In this document: positions 1 to 6,472 of the stretch, one piece after another
How the letters are laid out: the number at the start of each line of letters is the position of its first letter
Numbering within the stretch: position 1 is the first letter of the stretch
Source of the DNA: Gracilibacteraceae bacterium
GTDB lineage: Bacteria > Bacillota > Desulfitobacteriia > Desulfitobacteriales > Syntrophobotulaceae
DNA: 9,194 nucleotides
Assembly: GCA_031263945.1 (NCBI GenBank)
Contig: JAISEW010000008.1
Coordinates: 1-9,194 of the forward strand
Direction: 5' to 3'
Notes under the pieces: model-generated
What the model saw: only the letters and a program-made list of their open reading frames with translations
What the model was told of the DNA's origin: nothing
Database searches by the model: none
Program-made: the position numbers and the translations under genes

Positions 1-292
1 CGGCGATGAGCAGCATATGCAGCAAAGTGAGGTCGCCCGGATCAAGCGGCGGCGGGACCAGCGTGGTAAAGATCAGCGCCCAGACCGCGCCGGCCAAAGT
101 GCCCACCATGCGTTCCAGCCCTATGGCAAATGATTGACGCACCGTCGTCTGCGTGGCCACGACCGCGGCAATACAGGCAAAAAAAGGCTGATCCAGGCCC
201 AGCAGCCGTAAGACGGGAATACATAAGAAAACGGACAGGGCTGTTTTGACGCTTCTCAGACCTAATCCGCGCAATAAAATATTCTTTTTCAT
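1..292 (-). CDS. Aromatic acid exporter family (ArAE/FUSC-like) membrane protein, N-terminal part
   Basis: Only the first 97 codons are present; the gene runs off the left edge. The ATG at 292-290 is followed by a basic N-terminus (MKKNILLRGLGLRS) and hydrophobic stretches at about residues 16-32, 37-49, 62-80 and from 88 on. The pattern 'R-S-V-K-T-A-L-S-V-F', then 'PFFACIAAVVATQTTV', then 'G-x-E-R-M-V-G-T-L-A-G-A' is the conserved start of the aromatic acid exporter family (ArAE_1/DUF939), related to the FUSC and AaeB-like proteins. Members are inner-membrane proteins thought to export aromatic acids or similar compounds; the substrate here is unknown. The start is 5 nt after the dnaJ stop, so it is probably read from the heat-shock transcript. 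A weak AGGA lies 12 nt upstream. An in-frame TTG at 301-299 is a less likely start. The family assignment is inferred from the N-terminus only. Confidence 0.75.
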   Translation of the reverse strand, partial: MKKNILLRGLGLRSVKTALSVFLCIPVLRLLGLDQPFFACIAAVVATQTTVRQSFAIGLERMVGTLAGAVWALIFTTLVPPPLDPGDLTLLHMLLIA

Positions 293-297
293 AATGA

Positions 298-1422
298 TCA
301 ACTATCCTGAATGGACTCTTTCAATTTCTTCCAAAAACTCTTTTTCCCTTCCTGCTGCGCCGGCGGCCCGCCGTTCGGCAGATCGCCGAATTCGCGCAGC
401 AGGTTTTTCTGGTGTTCCGACAGTTTGGTCGGCGTGACGACGACGACGCGCACATGCTGGTCGCCGTTGCTGTTGCCGCGCCGGTAGGGCACGCCCTTAT
501 CCCTGATCCGGAAAATGCGGGAAGTTTGCGTTCCTTCCGGGATGCGCAGTTTCACCGGGCCGTGCAAAGTATTCACTTCGATATCGTCGCCCAGGGCGGC
601 CTGCACAAATGAAATCGGCACCTCACAGTAAACATCGTTGCCGCGCCGCTCAAAAAACTCATGGGCCTTAATGTTCAGCACCACATACAGATCGCCGTTC
701 TCGCCGCCGCGGTCGCCCGCTTCGCCCCGGCCGCTGTAACGCAGATTCAAACCGTGTTCCGAACCCTTGGGCACGGTGACTTTTATCTCTTTCAAAGCGC
801 GGACTTTGCCCCGGCCGCTGCATTTGGCGCAGGGGTGGGCGATGCGGCTGCCCGTGCCGCCGCAGGCCGGGCAGCTCCTGGTCGTCGCCATCTGGCCGAG
901 GGGCGTGCGCTGGACGCTGCGGATGGTGCCCGTGCCGTTGCACTGCGAACACTTCTCCGGGCTGGTGCCGGGAGCCGCGCCGCTGCCGTGGCATTCCGAG
1001 CAGGTCTCCGCCGCCGGGACTTCGATGACTTTTTCCGAGCCGAAAGCGGCGTCTTCCAAGGTGATGGTCAAATCATAACGCAAATCGGCGCCGCGGGCCG
1101 GCCCGGTGCGGCGGACGCCGCCGCCGCCGAAAAACATGCCTAATATATCGCCCAGATCGCCAAAATCCATGCCCATCCCTCCGAACCCCTGCCCGGAGGG
1201 ATCGACTCCCGCGTGACCAAAACGGTCATACTTGTCCCGCTTCTCCTCGTCGCTCAGGACGGCATAGGCTTCCGTCGCTTCCTTGAAGCGCTCCTCCGCC
1301 TGTTTATTGCCGGGATTGACGTCGGGATGGTTTTCGCGGGCGATGGTGCGATACGCTTTTTTTATTTCATCCATGCCGGACGTTTTCGCCACGCCCAGCA
1401 CTTCATAATAATCGCGTTTCAT
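298..1422 (-). CDS. dnaJ: Chaperone DnaJ (type I Hsp40)
   Basis: Co-chaperone that delivers unfolded substrates to DnaK and stimulates its ATPase; cytoplasmic. All parts of a type I J-protein are visible in 374 residues, the usual length. These are a J-domain (residues 4-70) with HPD at 32-34, a Gly/Phe linker (about 76-104), and a zinc-binding region with four CxxCxGxG units (141-148, 158-165, 184-191, 198-205). The C-terminal substrate-binding and dimer domains follow, with a Lys-rich tail (KKSFWKKLKESIQDS). The residue before HPD is Asn where Tyr or His is more usual (REN-HPD); HPD itself is intact. The ATG start lies 6 nt after the dnaK stop, and an AAGGA for it sits inside the end of dnaK, so translation is probably coupled. 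The stop is 5 nt before the next gene, with no room for a terminator. Confidence 0.98.
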   Translation of the reverse strand: MKRDYYEVLGVAKTSGMDEIKKAYRTIARENHPDVNPGNKQAEERFKEATEAYAVLSDEEKRDKYDRFGHAGVDPSGQGFGGMGMDFGDLGDILGMFFGGGGVRRTGPARGADLRYDLTITLEDAAFGSEKVIEVPAAETCSECHGSGAAPGTSPEKCSQCNGTGTIRSVQRTPLGQMATTRSCPACGGTGSRIAHPCAKCSGRGKVRALKEIKVTVPKGSEHGLNLRYSGRGEAGDRGGENGDLYVVLNIKAHEFFERRGNDVYCEVPISFVQAALGDDIEVNTLHGPVKLRIPEGTQTSRIFRIRDKGVPYRRGNSNGDQHVRVVVVTPTKLSEHQKNLLREFGDLPNGGPPAQQEGKKSFWKKLKESIQDS

Positions 1423-1428
1423 GCGGCT

Positions 1429-3294
1429 TTATTTGTCCTTGTCCATTTCCGTGTATTCGGCGTCCACCACGTCGTCGGCCGGCGCTTCCCGCGGAGTTTC
1501 CTCACCAGTGCCCGCGCCCGCGCTCCCGGCGCCGCTGTCGCCATCGGTTCCGCCGCCGGGCGGATTTTGCTGATACATTTTTTCCACATAGGGATACAGC
1601 ACTTTGGACAAAGCCTCTGATTTGGCCTTGATCTCCTCGGCGTCGCTGCCGACCGCCGCGTTTTTCAGATCCTCGATCGCGTGTTTTATCGCTTCGGCCT
1701 CCATCGGGTCGCCTTTGCCCTCGAAATCCTTCAGGGTCTTTTCCGCCTGATAGGCCATGGAGTCGGCCTGGTTCTTCGCGTCGATCAATTCGCGCTGCTT
1801 GCGGTCTTCCTCGGCGTGCGCCTCGGCGTCCTTGCGCATTTTTTCGATCTCATCCTTGTTCAGGCCGGCGGAGGAAGTGATGGTCACCTTCTGCTCGTTG
1901 CCCGTGGCCGTGTCTTTGGCCGCCACATGCACGATGCCGTTGGCGTCGATATCGAAAGTCACTTCTATCTGCGGCACGCCGCGCGGGGCCGGCGGGATGC
2001 CGGACAACTGGAAACGGCCGAGAGTCTTGTTATAAGCCGCCATCTCCCGTTCGCCCTGAAGCACGTGGATGTCCACGGAGGTCTGCCCGTCGGCCGCCGT
2101 GGAAAAAGGCTGGGATTTGGTGGCCGGAATAGTCGTGTTGCGGTCAATGATGCGGGTAAAAACGCCGCCCAATGTTTCGATGCCCAAAGAAAGCGGCGTA
2201 ACGTCCACGAGGATGATGTCTTTCATCTCGCCGCCCAGCACGCCGCCCTGCACGGCCGCGCCCAAAGCGACGACTTCGTCCGGGTTGACGCCCTTATGCG
2301 GCTCTTTGCCGCTGATCTTGCGGATGGCCTCCTGCACGGCCGGAATACGGGTCGAACCGCCGACGAGGATGACCTGATCGATTTCGTTGAAACTCAGCTT
2401 GGAGTCCGCCATGGCTTTGCGGGTCGGCTCCATCGTTTTTTCCACGAGATCAGCCGTCAGCTCGTCGAATTTCGCCCGCGTTATATTGAGCTGCAAATGC
2501 AGCGGCCCGTCCGCCGACATGGTAATAAAAGGAAGATCGACGCTCGTCTGCGTCACGCCGGACAGCTCGATTTTCGCTTTTTCCGCCGCTTCCTTCAGGC
2601 GCTGCAGGGCCATGCGGTCTTTCGCCAGATCGACGCCGTTTGTTTTCTTGAACTCCGCCACGATATGGTCGATAAGGCGCTGGTCAAAATCGTCGCCGCC
2701 GAGCAGATTATTGCCGTTGGTGGCTTTGACCTCGACCATGCCCTTGCTCAGTTCCAAGACCGACACGTCGAAGGTGCCGCCGCCCAAATCGTAAACGAGT
2801 ACGGTCTGGTCGTTTTCCTTGTCGAGACCGTAGGCGAGAGCGGCCGCCGTCGGCTCGTTGATGATGCGCAGCACTTCCAGGCCGGCTATCGTGCCCGCGT
2901 CTTTCGTGGCCTGGCGCTGGGCGTCGGTGAAATAGGCGGGAACCGTGATGACAGCCTGAGTCACGGCGGCGCCCAGATAAGACTCCGCGTCTGTTTTCAG
3001 TTTTTGCAGGATCATGGCGGAAATCTCCTGCGGCGTGTAGGCTTTGCCGTTCAGCGTCACCTTGCGCTCCGTTCCCATATGCCGCTTGATGGAGCTGACC
3101 GTGTTTTCCGAGTTGGAGACCGCCTGCCGTTTTGCCACCTGTCCCACCAGGCGTTCGCCTGTTTTGGAAAAACCGACGACGGACGGCGTGGTGCGCGCCC
3201 CTTCCGCGTTGGCAATGACGACGGGTTCTCCGCCTTCAAGCACGGAAACACAAGAATTCGTGGTCCCCAGATCAATGCCGATAACTTTGCCCAT
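1429..3294 (-). CDS. dnaK: Chaperone DnaK (Hsp70)
   Basis: ATP-dependent Hsp70 chaperone that refolds and protects cytoplasmic proteins, cycling with DnaJ and GrpE. The 621 residues contain the phosphate-binding motif GIDLGTTNS (6-14), the catalytic Lys70, DLGGGTFD (169-176) with the autophosphorylation-type Thr174, and ILVGGSTRIP (309-318). The interdomain linker is IILVDVTPLSLG (360-371). A substrate-binding beta domain and helical lid follow, and the acidic tail has the usual D-A-E-Y-T-E ending. GGGTFD falls about 25 residues earlier than in E. coli DnaK, because SSIKRHMG (67-74) leads almost directly into YTPQEISAM; this lack of insert is the Gram-positive type. The ATG start is preceded by a GGGGGT ribosome-binding site. 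It lies 54 nt after grpE and 6 nt before dnaJ. Confidence 0.99.
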   Translation of the reverse strand: MGKVIGIDLGTTNSCVSVLEGGEPVVIANAEGARTTPSVVGFSKTGERLVGQVAKRQAVSNSENTVSSIKRHMGTERKVTLNGKAYTPQEISAMILQKLKTDAESYLGAAVTQAVITVPAYFTDAQRQATKDAGTIAGLEVLRIINEPTAAALAYGLDKENDQTVLVYDLGGGTFDVSVLELSKGMVEVKATNGNNLLGGDDFDQRLIDHIVAEFKKTNGVDLAKDRMALQRLKEAAEKAKIELSGVTQTSVDLPFITMSADGPLHLQLNITRAKFDELTADLVEKTMEPTRKAMADSKLSFNEIDQVILVGGSTRIPAVQEAIRKISGKEPHKGVNPDEVVALGAAVQGGVLGGEMKDIILVDVTPLSLGIETLGGVFTRIIDRNTTIPATKSQPFSTAADGQTSVDIHVLQGEREMAAYNKTLGRFQLSGIPPAPRGVPQIEVTFDIDANGIVHVAAKDTATGNEQKVTITSSAGLNKDEIEKMRKDAEAHAEEDRKQRELIDAKNQADSMAYQAEKTLKDFEGKGDPMEAEAIKHAIEDLKNAAVGSDAEEIKAKSEALSKVLYPYVEKMYQQNPPGGGTDGDSGAGSAGAGTGEETPREAPADDVVDAEYTEMDKDK

Positions 3295-3302
3295 ATGGCG
3301 TT

Positions 3303-3308
3303 ACCCCC
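3303..3308 (-). promoter_or_regulatory. Ribosome-binding site of dnaK
   Basis: The minus strand reads AAGGGGGT, one mismatch from the AAGGAGGT anti-16S consensus. It lies 8 nt before the dnaK ATG and fixes that start. Upstream of it the 40 nt at 3311-3350 are only about 15% GC (6 of 40 by my count), so this site sits at the 3' end of an unstructured AU-rich leader. Confidence 0.75.
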
Positions 3309-3348
3309 TTAAATGTAATCTGATTTGATTTTAATATAATGTTTAATG

Positions 3349-3909
3349 TTAAGAGCTGACTTTCACCCGGCTGGGGCGGACGACCTTCCCTTTCAGATAG
3401 TAGCCCTTTTCTAACTCGGCTAAAACAGTGTTTTCCTCCTGTTCCGATTCCTCGCGCAGGAGCGCCTCGTGCAAATTGGGGTCAAAAGGGCGCCCCACGG
3501 CCTCGATCGGGACTACGCCCTCGTCCTCCAGCACTTTGCCCAGCTGACGGCAAATCATGTCCACCCCCTGACAGAGGGAGTCAAAATCCCGCGTCTGCGC
3601 GGAGGCTTCCAGCGCCCGCCCCAGGTTGTCCATGACCGGAAGAAGTTTTAAGACCAGCTGCTCCGCCCCGTATTTGGCTATATCTTCCTTTTCTTTGCGC
3701 GTCCGTTTGCGAAAATTATCAAATTCGGCTGTGAGCCGCTGCAGGGCGGCGTAGTATTCGTCGGCCTTCCGGCGCGGATCTTCCGCTGCTTCCGCCGCGG
3801 CGGCGCTTCCGGCGGCGTCCGGTTCGGAGATTTTTTCTTCGCCGCCTGGTTCCGGGGCCGCGTCCTGCTCCGTCTCCGCGGGCCGGTTATTTTCTTCTGT
3901 CATTTGCAC
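3349..3909 (-). CDS. grpE: Nucleotide exchange factor GrpE
   Basis: GrpE releases ADP from DnaK and acts as a thermosensor in the chaperone cycle; cytoplasmic dimer. The first 45 or so residues are a low-complexity acidic, Ala-rich tail. A long helix follows (about 46-90, with YYAALQRLTAEFDNFRKRTRKE), then LLPVMDNLGRAL (89-100). The C-terminal beta domain carries the family signature FDPNLHEAL (142-150), and about 20 residues later G-Y-Y-L-K-G-K-V-V-R-P-S-R-V-K-V. At 186 residues it has normal length. The start is GTG, with GGAGGA 5 nt upstream; the in-frame ATG at 3903-3901 (residue 3) has the same site at 11 nt, so the two starts cannot be separated with certainty. It follows hrcA after 58 nt and precedes dnaK by 54 nt. 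Confidence 0.97.
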   Translation of the reverse strand: MQMTEENNRPAETEQDAAPEPGGEEKISEPDAAGSAAAAEAAEDPRRKADEYYAALQRLTAEFDNFRKRTRKEKEDIAKYGAEQLVLKLLPVMDNLGRALEASAQTRDFDSLCQGVDMICRQLGKVLEDEGVVPIEAVGRPFDPNLHEALLREESEQEENTVLAELEKGYYLKGKVVRPSRVKVSS

Positions 3910-3940
3910 ATCATTCCTCCGGTGATCTCAGGATGGTATA

Positions 3941-3969
3941 AGCCCGGTTAAGGGTTAAAAACCGGGGCT
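3941..3969 (-). promoter_or_regulatory. Hairpin over the hrcA stop codon, hrcA-grpE gap
   Basis: On the minus strand AGCCCCGGTT and AACCGGGCT can pair across a 10-nt loop, giving 9 base pairs with one bulged C. The 5' arm includes bases of the hrcA TAG stop. No T-run follows, so this does not look like a rho-independent terminator. In B. subtilis the dnaK-operon transcript is, from memory, processed between hrcA and grpE; a similar separation of repressor and chaperone mRNA is a plausible role here, but that is inference. Confidence 0.5.
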
Positions 3970-5014
3970 AAGGACCGAGCTTATGCGCGCGGTTGGTCAA
4001 AAGTTCCGTCAGGCTTTTGGTCAGATAATCGACGATGGCGATGGTTTTGCCGTAATCCAGGCGCGTCGGGCCCAGCACGCCGACGGAACCGATTTGCTTG
4101 CCGTTGATATGATAGGTAGCCGTGATGATACTGCAATCCTGAAAGACCTCATCGGTGTTTTCGCCGCCGATACGCACGACCGGGCCGTCGTCTTCCGTGT
4201 GGCGGAGCAGGCTTTTCAGCTTATTGCCCTCCTCAAAGACTTCCATAAAGAGACGCATTTTTTCCAAATCTTTGAATTCCGGGTGATTCAACATGTTGAG
4301 CGCCCCGCCCAGGTAGACTTTTTCCCCGCCGGCGCTTTCTTGGAGGACCCGGCCCAATATGCCGACCACCCCGTCGATCATGCGGCGCCGCTGCGACAGT
4401 TCCCGGTAGATCTCCTGCAAAAAGCTGCGCGACAGATCCTTGACCCTGGTCACCCCTATCCTTTCATTGAACAAAGTGGCCAGGATCTGCAGTTCTTCCG
4501 TGGTGGCGTCGTCGCCTATATCCACTATGTTATTTTCCACCTGACCGTTGTCCTTGACCGTCACGAGGATGGCCTGGCCGGATTGGTAGGGCAGAAAATA
4601 GAGCTTTTGCAGGGCGCTGTTCAAACTGTGCGGCCCGGTGACGATGGCGGTCAGATTCGTGATCTGGGATATGAGTTTGCTCGCGCTCTCGATCACTTCC
4701 TGCACTTCGCTGACCCGTTCGGCAAAATTCCGGTCGATATGTTTCCGCTGGCTCTCGCTCAATTCCGCGTCGCCGATGAGATAGTCCACATAATAGCGGT
4801 AGCCCTTGTCGGAAGGGACCCGCCCGGCCGAGGTGTGCGGCTGCTCGATCAGGCCCAGTTCTTCCAGATCGGCCATCTCGTTGCGGATGGTGGCCGGCGA
4901 AACGCCAAGCTCAAATTTGCGCGATATCGTGCGGGAACCCACAGGTTCCGCCGTGGCGATATAATCCTGCACTATGGCTTTTAGGATTTTTTGTTTGCGC
5001 TCGTTCAATTTCAC
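3968..5014 (-). CDS. hrcA: Heat-inducible transcription repressor HrcA
   Basis: HrcA is the dimeric repressor of class I heat-shock genes. It binds CIRCE and, in studied species, needs GroEL to stay active. The 348 residues are full length. The N-terminal winged helix contains PVGSRTISRKF (24-34) and SPATIRNEMADLEELGLIEQPHTSAGRVPSDKGYRYYVDYL (39-79), which is diagnostic of the family. The remainder is the GAF-like dimerisation domain, ending with LDYGKTIAIVDYL near the C-terminus. The start is GTG, with GGAGGT 8 nt upstream. It is the first gene of the operon, and its own promoter carries a perfect CIRCE at 5045-5071, so it is autoregulated. An antisense frame of similar length exists and is not considered coding. 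Confidence 0.98.
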   Translation of the reverse strand: MKLNERKQKILKAIVQDYIATAEPVGSRTISRKFELGVSPATIRNEMADLEELGLIEQPHTSAGRVPSDKGYRYYVDYLIGDAELSESQRKHIDRNFAERVSEVQEVIESASKLISQITNLTAIVTGPHSLNSALQKLYFLPYQSGQAILVTVKDNGQVENNIVDIGDDATTEELQILATLFNERIGVTRVKDLSRSFLQEIYRELSQRRRMIDGVVGILGRVLQESAGGEKVYLGGALNMLNHPEFKDLEKMRLFMEVFEEGNKLKSLLRHTEDDGPVVRIGGENTDEVFQDCSIITATYHINGKQIGSVGVLGPTRLDYGKTIAIVDYLTKSLTELLTNRAHKLGP

Positions 5015-5022
5015 AAAAAAAC

Positions 5023-5028
5023 ACCTCC
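5023..5028 (-). promoter_or_regulatory. Ribosome-binding site of hrcA
   Basis: GGAGGT on the minus strand lies 8 nt before the GTG codon at 5014-5012, separated by G and seven T. It decides the GTG start of hrcA; there is no ATG close by in frame. Confidence 0.85.
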
Positions 5029-5044
5029 GCTGCCGAGCCGATTG

Positions 5045-5071
5045 TTAGCACTCTGCCTTGGTGAGTGCTAA
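5045..5071. promoter_or_regulatory. CIRCE operator (HrcA binding site)
   Basis: TTAGCACTC, nine bases, GAGTGCTAA: a perfect 9-9-9 inverted repeat matching the CIRCE consensus at every position. It lies between the hrcA promoter and the hrcA ribosome-binding site, starting near the predicted transcription start. HrcA bound here would block the operon, and the repeat would also form a stem-loop in the 5' leader of the mRNA. It is the only CIRCE copy I found in the window. Confidence 0.98.
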
Positions 5072-5078
5072 CAACAAT

Positions 5079-5107
5079 ACATTAACATGAAGGTAAAAGA
5101 TTGTCAA
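5079..5107 (-). promoter_or_regulatory. Sigma-A-type promoter of the hrcA-grpE-dnaK-dnaJ operon
   Basis: The minus strand has a consensus -35 TTGACA (5107-5102), a 17-nt spacer and a weaker -10 TAATGT (5084-5079). The predicted start falls around 5071-5073, directly at the edge of CIRCE, which is the usual geometry of class I heat-shock promoters. A seven-base A run just upstream of the -35 on this strand could act as an UP-like element. Confidence 0.8.
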
Positions 5108-5136
5108 GGATTTTTTTGGCGGCGGCGGCCTTTTTT

Positions 5137-5166
5137 TAGACAAAATATATCCGCCCGTGCTATACT
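5137..5166 (+). promoter_or_regulatory. Promoter of ccdA and the thioredoxin gene
   Basis: TAGACA (5137-5142), an 18-nt spacer and TATACT (5161-5166) resemble a vegetative promoter and point away from the hrcA promoter. The two -35 elements are separated by 29 bp. The leader to the ccdA start would be about 30 nt. CIRCE lies 66 bp behind this -35 element, so HrcA control of ccdA is possible but not shown. Confidence 0.65.
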
Positions 5167-5199
5167 GAAATCAATAACTCATTCAGAAAGACGTGATCA

Positions 5200-5865
5200 A
5201 TGCAATATCTTTTGTTATTTTTAGAGGGAGTTATCACCTTTATTTCTCCATGCCTGCTGCCCATGCTGCCGATATATATCTCTTATTTTGCCGCGAACAG
5301 GACGGGCAAAAGGAAAACGCTGACAAACGCGCTCGGCTTCGTATTGGGATTCACCTTAGTGTTTGCGGCTATGGGGACCTTCGCCGGAACGCTGGGAAAA
5401 CTATTGGTAAAATATGGAATTTTGTTGAACATCGTGACCGGTTCGGTCGTCGTCGTCTTCGGGCTGAACTTTTTAGGGATTTTCAAGATCGGATTTTTAA
5501 ACCAGACCAGAGGCGGGACCGCCAATGTGAAAAATCTCGGTTTTTTTTCGTCCGTGCTGTTCGGTTTAATATTTTCCGTCAGCTGGACGCCGTGCGCGGG
5601 CGCATTTTTAGGTTCGGCTTTGATGACGGCGGCTCAGAGCGGCTCCGCAGGGCAGGGGACTTTTATGCTGCTGGTCTTTTCCCTGGGACTTGGCGCGCCG
5701 TTTCTTTTCAGCGCGGTTTTAATTGAACAGTTGAAAGGAACTTTTGATTTTATCAAGAAAAATTATAAGGTCGTCAACACGTTTGCCGGGGGGCTGCTGG
5801 TCGTCGTCGGTATTTTGATGGCGACGGGGCTGATGGGGCGTTTTCTGGCTTTATTAACATTTTAA
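5200..5865 (+). CDS. ccdA: Cytochrome c biogenesis protein CcdA (thiol-disulfide electron carrier)
   Basis: A 221-residue polytopic membrane protein of the CcdA/DsbD-beta family, which moves electrons from cytoplasmic thioredoxin across the membrane to extracytoplasmic thiol proteins. Six hydrophobic helices are visible. The two redox cysteines are in their expected settings: ISPCLLP (C18, helix 1) and SWTPCAGA (C132, helix 4). The ATG at 5200 is the first possible start, since an in-frame TGA lies just upstream at 5194. Its ribosome-binding site is poor (AGAAAG about 10 nt upstream). A thioredoxin-like partner follows after 21 nt. GC content is low: 79 of 180 bases (44%) at 5401-5580 by my count, against 63-70% in sampled lines of neighbouring genes. 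The role may be cytochrome c maturation or general extracytoplasmic thiol reduction; no other heme-c genes are visible. Confidence 0.95.
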   Translation: MQYLLLFLEGVITFISPCLLPMLPIYISYFAANRTGKRKTLTNALGFVLGFTLVFAAMGTFAGTLGKLLVKYGILLNIVTGSVVVVFGLNFLGIFKIGFLNQTRGGTANVKNLGFFSSVLFGLIFSVSWTPCAGAFLGSALMTAAQSGSAGQGTFMLLVFSLGLGAPFLFSAVLIEQLKGTFDFIKKNYKVVNTFAGGLLVVVGILMATGLMGRFLALLTF

Positions 5866-5886
5866 AATCTTAGGGGGGTATTTGCC

Positions 5887-6471
5887 GTGAAAAAAAGAAG
5901 CGTCATTGTTTCAATCGTTGTATTCGCGGCGGTTTTGGGGATTTCCGCGTACGCGTATAACGCGCTGAGCGCCAACGCGCGGCCCGAAAATGATCTTGCG
6001 GTCGCCGCCGGGCAGGGAGAGGTCGCCGGCAGCGGGGAAAACTCCGAAAGCGAAAAAACAAAAGCGCCGGATTTTACCATGCTGGACGCGGCGGGCAATG
6101 AAGTGAAACTGTCAGACTTGTTCGGCCAGCCGATCGTGCTGAATTTTTGGGCAAGCTGGTGCCCTCCCTGCAAAACAGAAATGCCTGAATTTGACAAGGT
6201 ATATAAGGAATCAGGCGGCGACGTGCGGTTTATGATGATCGACCTGGCTGACGGCTGGCAGGAAACAAAGGAAAAAGGCCTGAAGTACGCTGAGGATCAG
6301 GGGTTTTCTTTCCCGGTTTATTTTGACACGCGGCAGGAAGGCGCGTATATGTACGGGATCCAGGCGATCCCCACCACTATTTTCATCGACGGGGACGGAT
6401 ATATCGTCACCGCGGCGCAGGGCGCGATCGATGAAAAAACATTGCTAAAAGGCATCGATTTGATCAAATGA
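5887..6471 (+). CDS. Membrane-anchored thioredoxin-like protein (ResA/TlpA family)
   Basis: A 194-residue thiol-disulfide oxidoreductase facing the outside of the cytoplasmic membrane. Residues 5-27 form an uncleaved signal anchor or signal peptide, with no lipobox cysteine. A Glu/Ser/Gly-rich linker (about 32-58) follows, then the AhpC/TSA-Redoxin-type thioredoxin fold beginning APDFTMLD (60-67). The active site is WCPPC (91-95, Cys92 and Cys95) in LNFWASWCPPC, and the cis-proline is Pro162 in AIPTTIFIDGDG. The GTG start has GGGGGGT 7 nt upstream. It follows ccdA by 21 nt, and the natural reading is that CcdA keeps this protein reduced. Family members reduce apocytochrome c or other extracytoplasmic disulfides; which applies here is open. 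The gene ends 1 nt from the convergent regulator gene. Confidence 0.92.
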   Translation: MKKRSVIVSIVVFAAVLGISAYAYNALSANARPENDLAVAAGQGEVAGSGENSESEKTKAPDFTMLDAAGNEVKLSDLFGQPIVLNFWASWCPPCKTEMPEFDKVYKESGGDVRFMMIDLADGWQETKEKGLKYAEDQGFSFPVYFDTRQEGAYMYGIQAIPTTIFIDGDGYIVTAAQGAIDEKTLLKGIDLIK

Positions 6472-6472
6472 A

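Noticed and set aside
661..1143. Ala-rich plus-strand frame opposite dnaJ
   Set aside because: Low-complexity product of GC-rich antisense sequence; DnaJ is certain on the minus strand.
1681..3312. A 543-residue open frame on the plus strand antisense to dnaK
   Set aside because: Long antisense frames opposite GC-rich dnaK genes are a known artefact, once annotated as NAD-specific glutamate dehydrogenase. The frame has no ribosome-binding site of note and its composition (His, Arg, Phe rich) mirrors dnaK codons.
3331..3348. Possible internal promoter before dnaK
   Set aside because: A -10-like TATATT exists in the AT-rich gap, but no -35-like hexamer lies at 16-18 nt upstream; AT richness alone produces such matches.
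3983..4984. A 333-residue plus-strand frame antisense to hrcA
   Set aside because: It mirrors the hrcA codon pattern, has no recognisable domain, and hrcA is certain on the other strand.
6458..6469. Perfect 12-bp palindrome ATTTGATCAAAT at the end of the thioredoxin gene
   Set aside because: It is inside codons for a normal C-terminus, has no partner site elsewhere in the window, and lies far from any promoter, so an operator role is not supported.
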